A stretch of 54,709 bases of DNA, taken from Chromera velia. Its lineage: Eukaryota; Sar; Chromeraceae. Within the stretch, counting starts at the first letter, position 1. Each line of letters begins with the position of its first letter. The notes below the pieces were generated by a model that worked only from the letters and a program-made list of their open reading frames with translations, was not told the origin of the DNA and did not search any database. The DNA lies in assembly GCA_018398765.1 (NCBI GenBank), contig JAHBMJ010000973.1, positions 64,108 through 118,816 on the forward strand, in the 5' to 3' direction. Positions 33,932 through 45,400 of the stretch are shown in pieces. The position numbers and the translations under genes are program-made.

Positions 33932-34832
33932 AACACACGAGAAAGAGAGACGCAGATAGAAGGATCTGCCCCTTCTTTGTGTGCGAATACATGCAATGCG
34001 TCCTATGACTCTTTCATTGATGCGTCTGTCTGCACGGTATGCCAATGTCGTTTTGTCGATTGAGGACCGTCTGGTGGCGGTGCGCTTTTTTTGCTCCTTT
34101 TCTTAAAGACTTGTGTGTTTTTGCTCAGCTCATTTTTTTTTCATTCATGTGACACCTACATAAAGCGTGATACGGGGTATTTACTTATACGGAGAAAAGA
34201 ACAGTGCCCTTATACACCGTCAGACGTCAATACTTCAGAGAAACATAGTTCTAGACACAGTTACTTTTCCTCCGGCTATGACCTTTTATGGCCAGCTGAC
34301 CAGAGACGTTGCTTATACATAGTGGCTACAACAAAAAAAAGTAAAAAATAACATAGAAAATAACGGTTTTTTAATGGCCATAAATGACCAATAATTTTTT
34401 TTTTTAATTATTTTTTCGCCTACATGCGGCATTAGAGTCATGATTAAACCAGTTTCTAATAACTTTCTACTATTATTAATCACTGCCAGTAAAACTTCAT
34501 ATTCCTTAGCATATGTTTTTGTATATATTATACCAGTATGTACATACTAAAGTTACTACATATCATGAGTTTTACTGTGCATTCCTCACAACTTGCGAAG
34601 TAAAACAATGTATGTAAAAAACCTAGAAAGGAACATAGTGTTTTACTTATACTGTCATTAAGATACACCTAGAGATACACTGAGTTAATCGATCAGCTAA
34701 AGATATGTCTCCAGAGATGTCTAGACAGATATACATTCGATCACCCCTCTGAATCCAGGAAGAACGATCCAACACCCAAATCCTCCAGGCACGGCAGCCT
34801 CCCGGAGGCAATGGCGACTGCGACTTTCCCCC
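33616..34832. other. Intergenic region with compound dinucleotide repeats
   Basis: Holds the (CG)(CA)(GA) array at 33847-33930 and then an AT-rich block (34100-34750). No supported exon. The last 70 bases (34765-34832) are the broken third LRR repeat copy. Confidence 0.5.
33847..33930. repeat. Compound (CG)n(CA)n(GA)n microsatellite
   Basis: Runs of gc, then ac, then gag dinucleotides directly adjacent. The alternating purine-pyrimidine first part could adopt Z-DNA. Confidence 0.95.
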
Positions 34833-35990
34833 CTATGTCAGCTCAACACCCGTCCCCTGCAGATCTAGACTCTTCAACTTCGACATGCCCCCCCCACTCT
34901 GTGCAATCACCTCTAAAAAGACGGATACCGATACCCCTGCAGCGGTGGTATGGTTATTTTGGAGGTTGACACGTTCTAATTCTCTGCAAGCATGGGCGGA
35001 GAACACTTCCCCCAGCCTTTTCAGCATTGCATCGTCAATCCCGCAGCTAGACAGGTCTAGATACTTCAGGTGGGAGAGCTTGCCCCCAGACGCCCCCCCC
35101 CCACATGCGGCGAGAGAGGCAAGAGCCTCCTCACTCAAACGTCCGCGGGACAGAATAAGACTTGCCACACAAGGCGGCAGGCCTCTCTCACTCTCTCCTA
35201 TCGCTCTGAACAGTCTATCTAGGTCGCAGTTGGGTTCTGTGAGAGAGAAACCAATGATGTGGAAATGGAAAGGCCACCCCCCTCTCCGCACTGCCTCCCC
35301 CAGATCCCCCAATCCCTCTGAATCAAGGGAGAACGACCGAACACCCAACCCCTCAAGAGAGGGCAGCCTCCCAGAGGCAAAGGCCAGTGCCACTTTCCCC
35401 CCGATAAGCTCAACACACTTAGTACCCAGACAGTCTAGACTTTTCAATTTCGACATTCCCCTCTCACTGTGTGCGATCCCCTCCAAAAAGGCAGACACCC
35501 CTGCAGCGGTGATTTGGTTGTTGTCTCGGAGGTTGACATGCTCTAATTCTCTGCACTCATGGGAGGAGAACACCTCTGCGAGCCTTCTCAGCCTAGCGTT
35601 GTCAATCCCGCTGCAAGACACTTCTAGATACTTCAAGTGCGATAGCCTACCCTCCCCTGCCCCCCCACCATTTGTGGCAAGAAAGGCAAGAGCCTCCTCG
35701 CTCAAACGTCCACCGTTGATTGTGAGCTGTGCAACACAAGGCGGCAGGCCTCTCTCACTCTCTCCTATCGCTCTGAACAGTTCATCTAGGTCGCAGTTGG
35801 GTTCGGTGAGAGAGAAGCCGATGATGAAGTGGATGTTGCAGAGTTGGGGAGGCCACCCCCCTCTCCGCACTGCCTCCCCCAGATCCCCCAATCCCTCTGA
35901 ATCAAGGAAGAACGAGCCGACCCCCAACCCCTCAAGAGAGGGCAGCCTCCCAGAGGCGAAGGTCAGTGCCACTTTCCCCCCGATAAACTC
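34765..35990 (-). repeat. Tandem ~580-bp LRR coding duplication, third copy broken
   Basis: Corresponding points (GGKVA... codons) lie at about 35985, 35403 and 34837, giving periods near 582 and 569 bases. Copies 1 and 2 encode about 190 near-identical residues (GGKVAL..FASGRLPSLEGLGV through MSKLKSLD). Copy 3 has a 2-base gain just after VEL that creates a TAG. Beyond it the original frame is still readable (GGKVAVAIASGRLPCLEDLG) to a TGA. Confidence 0.85.
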
Positions 35991-38527
35991 AACGCCCGTA
36001 CCGTGCAGATCTAGATTTTTCAATTTTGGCATCCCCCTCTTGCTTTCAGCAACCGCCCTCATGAACTCCCCCCACGCCCCTCTCCCAATACTTCCATTTC
36101 TGCTGAGGTCAAGAGACGAGACACCAACTAGACCCCCCTCCCTCACAGCATCTCCGAAACGTCGAAGAGTCTGACCAGTCAAAAGACTGTTCGACAAATT
36201 GATGTCAGAGAGGCAGGGCAACTTTCCAGACGCAAACACCCGCCCCCATGATTCCGCTGCCCCCCCTGCTTTTGTGTCACGCAAATCGAGTTTATTCAAA
36301 AACGGCAACCCCTCCTCACTCTCCACCAATGCAATGGTCAGAGCATCCATCCCTTCCTGACCAAAGCCTTCATCTTCCTCCCCACCAGTTGACCTCATTT
36401 CAAGCACCCGCAGACCGGAAAGGTTTCCGACTCTGACTGCCTCAGCAAAACGCGTCATATCTGCGTCTGTCAAGAGAAAACGATGCATGAGGAATTCAGA
36501 AAGCAGGGGGAGTCTGGTCTGGCTGAAGGAGGTGAACAATGCGGTTTTTCCCCCGACAAAGTCTGTCGGGTCTGCCGCCCCATCAGGGTCACGCAGATCT
36601 CCCACCCACAGCTTCCTGACGCAGGCGAAACGCCCACTTTGAATCGCTTCCCCAACCAAACTGAGCCCCTCATTTGCAGCGTTCAGAAAATGGAGACGCA
36701 AATCAAGCACCTCATACGTCGGTGCCTCCTCTGCACCCACCACCTCTTCAAGGAAAGGCGTGACTTGTGCGGAGGGCAGAGAGAGGTCAAGTGTGCGAAG
36801 AGGCTGGTACTTCGACGCACCGACTGCACGCACTTCCTCCTCGCTCAGGTCCCCGTCGGTCAAACGCAGACCCCTCACCTGAAGGTTGGGGGGGCACTCG
36901 GGAGCGCCAAGGGCGGAGAGAAAAGAAGTGACGGGCTCTTTGTTCCCGACTGCCTCTGAACCCCGTGCATCTGTCACATTCAACTCCCTCAGATGACGCA
37001 CCACGTCTGCCCGCAAAGCCCCTCCTAAATCACCCAGAAACCCACCCCGACAACTATTTCCCCCCAAGTCCAGCACCTCCAAATTCATGAGGTCCCCCCT
37101 TCCCATCGACTCTGCCAATGGCTTCACTGCCTCATCCGTGAGCCCGCAATCTCGCAGCAGAAGGTCACGGAGAGGCGGCAGAGAACTCAGACACAACACC
37201 GAACCCAGCCCCTCCATCTCTTCAACCCCCCCAACTTTGTTCCCGGAAACATTCAGTATTTCCATTTTACACAGAGACTTCTCCTTCATTGCCTCGGACA
37301 AACTTTTCATCCCCCGTTTCTCGAGGCCCGTTCTCTCGAGGTTAAGCACACGGAGGGAGGCGGCCTTCCCCTCCCTGACCCCCTCTGCGACTGCCCCAAT
37401 TCCCTCAGGGCCGAGAGGGTTGTCTGCGGAGAGGTGAAGAGAGAGGGAGAAGAAAGCACAAAGGAGAGATTTCATAAAACGACCCTAGTGACAGAAAGCA
37501 ATCGAAAGATTCAGCTGTGCTTTGTGAAGATCGATCAGAGAAGAAAAAAGCAGGCGACACAGAAAGAGGGGGGGGGGCTGGGAGGGGAAAGAGGAAAGCA
37601 AAAGAGAATCTGTCAGTTTGACTGTATGTGCCCACATATTGGACCCTGTTACCTCTTTTTTCGCCAACTCGCCCGCCTGCACACACGGCCTCCACCGAAC
37701 CACGGACTGACCCTTCAGGCTGAGAATTTCCAGAGAAGGCAGCAGGACAGGAAAAACCTTTGACGCTTCCTCAGGTCTGATCAAGGCTCCTGAAGATGGG
37801 GGGAGGGAGAAATGGATTCAGAGAAACAAAGTTAAAAGAGCACAAAGGAAAAAAACGTGCGACTCTTCTTTTCGCGGTACTTTCACTTCCTCAATTGCAA
37901 TCAAACAATCCTTCCTTTGTTTGTCTCTCCCTTCGAACGAAAGACATCTCAGGGAGAAGCCCCTTTGCATTCTTTGCGCACGTCTTCCCTTCCCCCTCCC
38001 CCTTTTCGTCCCTTCATTCGATTTCAATGCAGCAGCGGAAAAGGTACGTCAAACTCCCCTCTCAGCACAACCGACTCACCTGCAAACGTGAATTGTTTGA
38101 GTCTCAGTGCCTGCACTCCATCCTCTCTCGCTGCTTGCAGACGTTCCAGAAAGCGGAGCAAGAGGGGGAGTGCTCGTCCCTTCACGCCAACAGAGTCTGC
38201 ACACGTGAAAAGGGACCAATGCGTTCCCAATTTCTGACCATCACCACAGAGAGAAGAGAGAGGATCTGTTTCATGCACAAGACGCGTAAGGCGGCTGTCA
38301 TCTTTTTTCCCACCCCTCCGCCATCTCACGGTGTCACTCAGAAGACATGCAGAGAAAAAGAATGAAAAGTTGTTTCGTCCACACAGGAAAAGACACAGCG
38401 ACAGTTTCAGAAAAACACAAAGAAAAAGGGCGTCCCTTTGTCCCACAGAAAGCCTGCGTATCATCAGGATTCTCCCTCCCCTCAAGGGAGCATCCACACG
38501 CACAAGAAAAAAAGTAAACCGCAAAAC

Positions 38528-38595
<68 letters not shown>

Positions 38596-39592
38596 CGGCA
38601 GAGAGGGACAGGGAGAGGAAGTACTCTAAGGAAGAGGGACCAGCCGATCTCAGAATGCCACTCAACCAAGACGCTCCCTCCCATACACTCACCGAGTTTC
38701 ATCTCCTCAACGGAAGGGGGAAGAAAGTCCAAAAACAGAAAGATGTTCTCAGAGGAGAGATCGCGGGTGCCTGAAAGAAAGGACCAAAGGAAGGAAAGAA
38801 GGAAGTAGGGAAGGAAGCAAGGAAAGAAGGAAGGAAAAAAGAAAGGAAGCAAGCAAGGAAGGAAGAAAGAAAAGAATTAAGCAAGAACGGAAGAAACAAA
38901 GCAAAAACGGGAGAAAGGAAGCAAGAACGGAAGCAAGCAAACAAGGAAGGAAGGAAGGAAGGAAGGAAAAAAGAAAGGAAGGGAGGAAGGAAGGAAGCAA
39001 GGAAGGAAGGAAAAAAGAAAGGAAGGAAGGAAGGAAGGAAGGAAGGAAGGAAGCAAGGAAGGAAGGAAAAAAGGAAGAAAGGAAGGAAGGAAGCAAGGAA
39101 GCAAGGAAGGAAGGAAGCAAGGAAGGAAGGAAGCAAAGAAGGAAGGAAGTAAGGAAGGAAGGAAAAAAGGAAGGAAGGAAGAAAGGAAGGAAGGAAGGAA
39201 AAAAGGAAGGAAGGAAGGAAGGAAAAAAGAAAGGAGGGAAGGAAGGAAGGAAGGGGTCCAAGACGGAGGGAAGAGGAATAAAGAACGGATGAAGGAAGAG
39301 GCGATCCTCTCTCCCTCCATGTATATGAAAGAGATACAGAAGCAGCGGGAACGTGTGAGAGAGACCTCAAGTCCTCAGAGAATTCCCCCAGAGAGAAACC
39401 AGACGGTCAGTCTGTTTCCAAAGAATTCATTTGCTGTGAATGGTGACCGGGAGAATGATGGAGCACGCACACACACGCAGACAGACAGACAAGTTGCGGG
39501 TAGACATGCAGACCTCTCTCTCTTCTGACTAACTGACCCGAGAGGTCGATGCTTCGAGGGGGGGCAACGGGGACCTTCCCGAGTGCCTTGTT
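34833..39592 (-). CDS. Leucine-rich-repeat protein, RNI/NLRC3-type (5' end unresolved)
   Basis: Exons recognised: 39592-39538, 38770-38693, one ending at 38080 (start unresolved, acceptor between about 38150 and 38350), 37789-37712 and 37423-34833. Phase-1 joins give SIDLSG-TRDLSSENIF, FTFAG-ALIRPEEASK and LEILSLK-DNPLGPEG, which are LRR cores. The last exon (about 863 residues) has ribonuclease-inhibitor-like units, e.g. LRVLNLERTGLEKRGMKSL and LKYLDLSSCGIDDAMLKRL. LRRs of this type bind proteins. No NACHT, kinase or membrane domain is seen. The C-terminal part is a tandem of ~580-bp duplicated blocks, and the third block is cut by a frameshift. A further 5' exon may lie at about 39.85-39.95 kb (DIVHTLNHCIDLRSD, phase 0 to the 39592 exon), and the true start may lie near 40.7 kb. 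Confidence 0.7.
38528..38597. repeat. (CA)n(GA)n compound microsatellite
   Basis: About 20 CA units followed by about 14 GA units, in an intron of the LRR gene. Confidence 0.95.
38785..39253 (-). repeat. 470-base (TTCC)n-like polypyrimidine tract in an LRR-gene intron
   Basis: The plus strand is almost purely purine (GGAA with AAGG, GCAA and AAAAA variants). In the sense direction it is a near-continuous TTCC/CTTC tract that leads to the tttctttcag acceptor of the exon at 38770. It occupies more than half of the 767-base intron. Confidence 0.95.
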
Positions 39593-40955
39593 CTGCAGAG
39601 GGAGGCAGGATGGGGGGGAGGAGCTTTGCGAAAGGGAAGGTGAGAAAACGGAAGGGCCTGAGAAGATAGGTAGGCAGGGAGCTCGCAGGAAAGAGAAGGA
39701 TGCATGGATGAAAGAACCGGAGCCTGTAGGAGCAGTCGAGAGGAGTGTGTCTCTGTCTGTGTTCACGAAAGAAACGGTAACACTGCAAGGGAAGAGCCTG
39801 AGGAGCAGAGAGAGAGTGTGTGGCGACTTTTGACTTCCGAGGGTCCAGTTTTCGTACATCGGATCGAAGGTCAATACAGTGATTCAATGTGTGTACAATG
39901 TCTCCTGCAACGTTCTGCGTGGAAGTTATGGGAGTCTCCGTCATCAGCTTGACGAGTTGAGCAGCAGGCAACAGGACTGATCTGATTCAGAAGGAACAAA
40001 TTCAGCCAAACAAGTCCGAAAGACTCTCTCTCCTTTGCCAGTTGGGAGAGGGTCTGCGCAAACGGGAGGGAGAGACACAGGGCGGGAGGGAGGGACAGAG
40101 AAAGGAGAGGGATAGAGAATAGCACTGAGTAGTTGGGAATTGAACGATGAACAAAACTATGCAAAGACCGGATGCTTAAAGGAGGCCCCGAAGACATTGA
40201 GATACGACTAAGTACTGGGAGAAACTTAGCCTCTGTGAAAGGGTGTACACTCGGATAGTGGGGTTCTACAGAGTAAAGAGCAAGAGGACTGCTGGGCCAA
40301 ACGGACGCAAATTGGCTGAAACTTTAAGGACCTACACAGAAAAATCAAAGTAGAGCTGATGAAACCCAATTGGCCTCAGAAGTCGCTCTCATCCACGGTA
40401 GGAAGGCAGAGAGGCTGTCATCTCTCCCTTGGTTATCCCTTCTCTCTGCTTCCAGCCCTGCAGACAATCCGTCTCCCTGTCCGTCCTGATTCGAGGCAGA
40501 TGGGAGAACTTCTCCTGCAGACACTCAAAAAAGAAAGAGAAGACACGTTTAGAAATACAGCTGCGAGTTGAAGACAAACTTGTGTCGCATTCTCCTTTCT
40601 GCTGCAAGCAGAAACATTCTCCTGCCCTCCCTTTCTGTCTCCCCTACTTGCTCACCCTCTGTCTCCACGCGTGCCGACTTCTCCACGCTCATGGCCCAAT
40701 GTGCGAATGTAGAGTGAAATGACCGACAGCGCTCAGCATGCAAGACCTCAGCAGGAGCTCCTGTCACAGCAGGGACGATAAAGAAAGTCGAAAATCAGCA
40801 AGACACTCCGACCAGGCTAACGCAATGATACGTACACCGAAATCGTAGATCCAGAGGAAGAGCGTTTCATTGTGGACAGATCCTCACTGTAAATCCTGCG
40901 CAGGCTGGCAGGGGGGTACCAGCACCAGACTTGTAGAGGGATGTGTATTCAAGGA

Positions 40956-41008
40956 GGCAGCTATTGGCAGCTCAAGGAGGCAGCTATAGGCAGCTGCCAA
41001 TAGCTGCC
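40956..41008. repeat. 16-bp perfect inverted repeat, 21-base spacer
   Basis: Arms ggcagctattggcagc (40956-40971) and gctgccaatagctgcc (40993-41008) match exactly. The spacer contains aggaggcagctatagg, a further copy of the arm core. Candidate cruciform or dimeric binding site upstream of the LRR gene. Confidence 0.9.
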
Positions 41009-41080
41009 ACTATGCTGCCACTAAAACCGAGGCATACTAAAAGGAATTGAAAAAAACGATAAAAAAACATGAAAAAACTT

Positions 41081-41170
41081 AAGGCGCTGCATGCATGCAT
41101 AGGCAACTCGGCCCGGCCGGCCCGCGCGGTGCGGCCGGGCGCTCGGCGCGTGGCCGCCGCGCTGCATGAT
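41081..41170. promoter_or_regulatory. GC-rich island with TGCATGCATGCAT
   Basis: gctgcatgcatgcatagg is followed by about 65 bases of nearly pure G+C (GGCCGG, CGCGCGG, GGCCGCC words) and ends gcgctgcatgat. It lies in otherwise AT-rich DNA upstream of the minus-strand LRR gene. Confidence 0.55.
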
Positions 41171-41810
41171 CTTAGTCAAAAACCTCGATCATCATCATCT
41201 TGTGAATTAAGTGAAGCCACCCCATTTAAGAGGCTTCTTTTTCTTCTCTTTCCCCTTCGTCGTTTTCAAGTACTTTCAAGTCCGTCTCAGCCTGCAGGTG
41301 CCACTGGATACCACTGGGGGGAGGGATTTACAACTATTCACAACTTCACAAGAAATAAAAAGAAAGAAGAAAGGACACACTCGTGATCGCCACGTCTTTC
41401 GGAAGGTCTTGCCGAGTTTTTCGCTCTAGCTTTCGCTGTCTGACACCAAACTAGGCTGGACTATGCACTAGGCTGACTTTGAGGGGTCGGATGTGAACGT
41501 TGAAAATAATAATAGAAAAAAAAACTAATTAGGTTTTTAAAGATTGTTAGCCAAATTTTCTTTTCTTTTTTAATTTTCTATCACAAATTCTGTGAGGAGT
41601 TTAGGATAGAATGACAAAACTGTTAGTTTAAAGTGTTTCAATATTTTTTAATATATTTTTAGCTCAGGTTTCATAAATCTATGCATGGTTTTTTCTGTAC
41701 AAGAAGGTTCAAATCTCTATTTTTGCTGCTGCATACTGCTTACATGAAATATAGCTATCTAAGTGCTAGTCGCCTAGGTGAATGATTTTGCCTCTCTGCT
41801 CTTTACTTGA

Positions 41811-42378
41811 TCATTTTCGAGCTAGCTCTGCCACCGGGAGCTTCACATACGCCCACGCAGGAATCATAGTGGCAGCAGCGGCAGAGATGAAAGCCAAAAC
41901 GGTCACCACCAGGACGATTTCCCAGGGGAATATGAAATTGAGGGGCAGCTGCAGAAGACGCACATAAATATGTGTGTGGATACAGGCTTCGCACGTCAAC
42001 GAAATTTGAGTCGCTGGCCCCCAGATTTCAGATTAATCGCACATTTACTCAACAATTCGGTGTGTCCGTGCGGCGGTCAGGCGGACAGAGAGACTAAATT
42101 GTCTGACAGACAGACTATATCGTCTTTTCTCTACCTTACTTTTTCGCAGACAGACAGACAGACTATATGTTTCTTCTTCTCCCTTCTTTTCTTCATGGAC
42201 ACAATAGACAAAAAGAAAGAAAGCAACAAAGACAAAGGAACATCACGACAACTCAGACAAAGTGGGCAGGGGGCCCGAAAGGTGAGAGTTAAGCGCCCCT
42301 TGCCTCTCCACCTCCCGACAGACTTTCACGTGATCACTGATTTCACACGCTACTCCTCTGCTGCTTCCACTCAAGACA

Positions 42379-42414
<36 letters not shown>

Positions 42415-45400
42415 TATATCGTCTTTTCTTTTCCTTTTTTCTCCTTCTTCATTCAGACAGACAGACAGACAGGCAGACAGACAATATCGTCTTTTCTTTC
42501 CCTTTTTCTTCTTCTTCATTCTCTTCTGTTTCTTCGTTTCTTCTTTTGGCGCGCTCTCTCAGTGGAAGGGTACCAGAGCTCAGACAGACAGACAGACAGA
42601 CAGGCAGACATATTTTTTTCCTTTTTCTCTTTCTTCATGCTCTTTGCGCGCTCGCTCAGACAGACAGACTGACAGACAGACTATATCGTCTTTGTTTTTC
42701 TTTCTTTCTTTCTTTCTTTCTTTCTTTCATTCTTCCTTTCTTTCTTTCAGAAGACCGACTGACAGACTGACAGACAGACAGACAGACAGACAGGCAGACA
42801 GACAGGGAGGCAGGCAGGCAGGCAGGCAGATAGGCAAGCGTGCAGGCAGGCAGGCAGGGTTACACATTGTACTTCTTCGACCGGAGTGGCGCAAAGGACA
42901 AAGTAGACAGAGGGTGAGGGCACCGACAAGAAAGGGAATCAAATGAGAGAGTCACGTCACCAAATAGCAGAAAATCAAGTCGGAGGCAGGCAGGAAGCAA
43001 AAAATAAGAAGAGGACGGGAAGAAAGAGCGAACGGACGAACGAGAAAAAAAATGGAACAATAAATGAATAGTTATACAAAAAATGAAAAAAAGACGAACG
43101 GAAAAACGGACAAACAACAGAAAGAAAAACAAAAAAAAGAGCAAGGAAGGATGGAAGGATGGAAGGAAGAAATCGACGCATAGAGAGCGAATGAAATCCC
43201 ACCCACCAACAAGCAAAGACACACACACCGACCGAGTCAAAGATGATTCTCTGCAGCATCACCGTCCACCCGACAGTTGTTCCCACAGCCACCCCAAGTA
43301 TCGAGGCAGAGACGATCAACGCAAACGCCTCGTAGGTGAACAAAATTACCACACGCCATCTGCACACAAATGGAAGTTCAAACATACAATTCATCTCAAA
43401 GAAGGTCGTACCTTGACAGTGCATCTGAATGCACGTGTATGGAAAACGATCAAAAACGCAGGGAAACCTCCCTGATGCATGAGTGCACGACCCTCGCAGT
43501 GCAAAGAGGTGAGAGAATGCAGAGAGCAGAGAGGACTAAATTAGAGGCGTGTTCGTTCGTTCACTCATCCCTCCATCCATCCACCCCTCCATCCATCCGC
43601 GCACCCATCTGTTGCTCCATTTGCCGCAAATTGATTGAGTGATCCATCCACCCATGCAGGTAGATCGACATCGGACAGACGGATAGATTCAGACAGACAC
43701 GCAGGCACTTAGACGAAGTGCAGACGTGCCAGCAAGAACGACAAATCACAAGCGCGCATATGTAGAAGAAAGGTGCAACATGCAAGTTCATCTGGGCCAT
43801 TTTCTCCATGCAGTCTGAGAGATCTTTCTTTTCTTATGCAGGACGGACGGACGAGATTTTGTCGAGAGATGTGAGGACAGGTACAAAAAGTTGCATCCTC
43901 ATTCCTTCACCCACTTTCTGAAGCCGATGCATCGCAGCACCGTCATCTCTTTTGTCTGTTCCATGATGTTGGCAGTCATGGAGGACATCAGCGAGAAGAA
44001 GCACAGAACCATCGCCACAAGAGTCGCGCCCGCGAAGATCAAGTAGATTACCTGCATGAGTGCAACGGGACAAACAAATCAATGGATGACACGGCAATCC
44101 GAAGCATAATTGTTTTCTCTCTTCTGGTAAAGTCCAGTCCACAAGCCAATCCAGATTTTGGCGACGACTGTTCTTCTGCGTGCACCTCAACCTGATTCTC
44201 TGCAAAGAGAGCTGATCCTTGTTTTTAGAAAAGGGCACAGGACAGGACAAGAACGGCAGATAGGCGAATGAGAAAAAACCGGGAATAAGAGGACAACAGA
44301 CCTACCTGGTTGCTCTCCTCCGCACTCCGCTCGGATTCCCGAAAGTCAAAAACGGTTCCGTACCTGAATGCACACACAACAGCAAAGTTATTGCATGGGG
44401 ATGCTTGCCTCAAAATCTGCATGTGCAAATGGGATTCTTTTTCTGTGCTTTCTTCCTTCTCATTTTCCCTCCCTCGAATGCAATTCCCCCGAATATTCTT
44501 CTCTCTTTTTGTTGCACGTCAGATGACTATCATCTTAATTCCTGTCTGCAAGAGCCCCAATGGCGTGCCTTCTGTTCTCTGTCTGCACAGAACAGACACA
44601 CACACACACACACACACACAGACAAAATGTCATCACACGAAGCAGCTTGTGTAGCACGAACGGTTTTGCTGGTGTGCGGGGAGGAAAATGGTCACTTGCC
44701 TGTAATTAAGCCTTCCGTTCCCCTCCAAAGAAAGAGACTTACGGGGAGAGTCTGCTTGCGATTATGTTTAGCGTGGCCTTTGTGTTCTCTGAGGGCTTGA
44801 TGGCGATTCGCTCGGGCGTCATCTGCCAGACAGAGCGCAGAGACCTGCAAGCAGATTGGATCGATCAATTGCGTGTCCCCGAATGAAACTGCCTCAGGCC
44901 ACTACTCTGATGAACTGTTTGAACGAGACGGCCACCGAGATCCACAGAGATGCCAAGAAGGAGACCCGAGGAGGACAAAACACACATTTTTTTTTTTCCT
45001 CGTTCTACATGAAGAAAAAGAAAACAAATACCTCCTCACCCACCCACTCACCTACCTGCAAGCTCCGGATATTCGCAACCAAGAGGGAACAGAGACGGGC
45101 AGCGTGTCCCCACTCTCCGCAGTGCCAGACGAAAAATCCATCATGGGAGCAGAGCCGAGGAATGCAGCGGGGCGGAGACGACTCCCACAGGTTCGACTGC
45201 AAGAGAAGTTTTTCATTCAATGTTTACGCTCATTCGGCTACACACGGACAAGGTCGACACTTCAAAGTTGTTTCTGATCTCCTTTGTTCACGTCTCTGCT
45301 GCATCGCACGTCCATTCGCCCTCACTTCACTCACTTTAGCGACACGGCATCATTCTCCCTTTTTTGTTTGGCCAAACGCTCACTGATTTGCCTCCCAGAT

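Larger units (their letters stand above)
39593..41810. other. Upstream region of the LRR gene and AT-rich spacer
   Basis: 39.6-40.8 kb has several coding-like minus fragments (QLAKERESFGLVWLNLFLLNQ near 40030, MSVEKSARVETEGEQ near 40680) that may be 5' exons, but no phase-consistent chain was found. It also has a perfect inverted repeat at 40956-41008, a GC-rich island at 41085-41168 and AT-rich DNA from 41450 to the permease stop. Confidence 0.4.

Noticed and set aside
42727-42946. Cys/Leu/Pro repeat ORFs resembling metallothionein-like peptides
   Set aside because: They are translations of GGCA/GACA microsatellites inside the permease intron.
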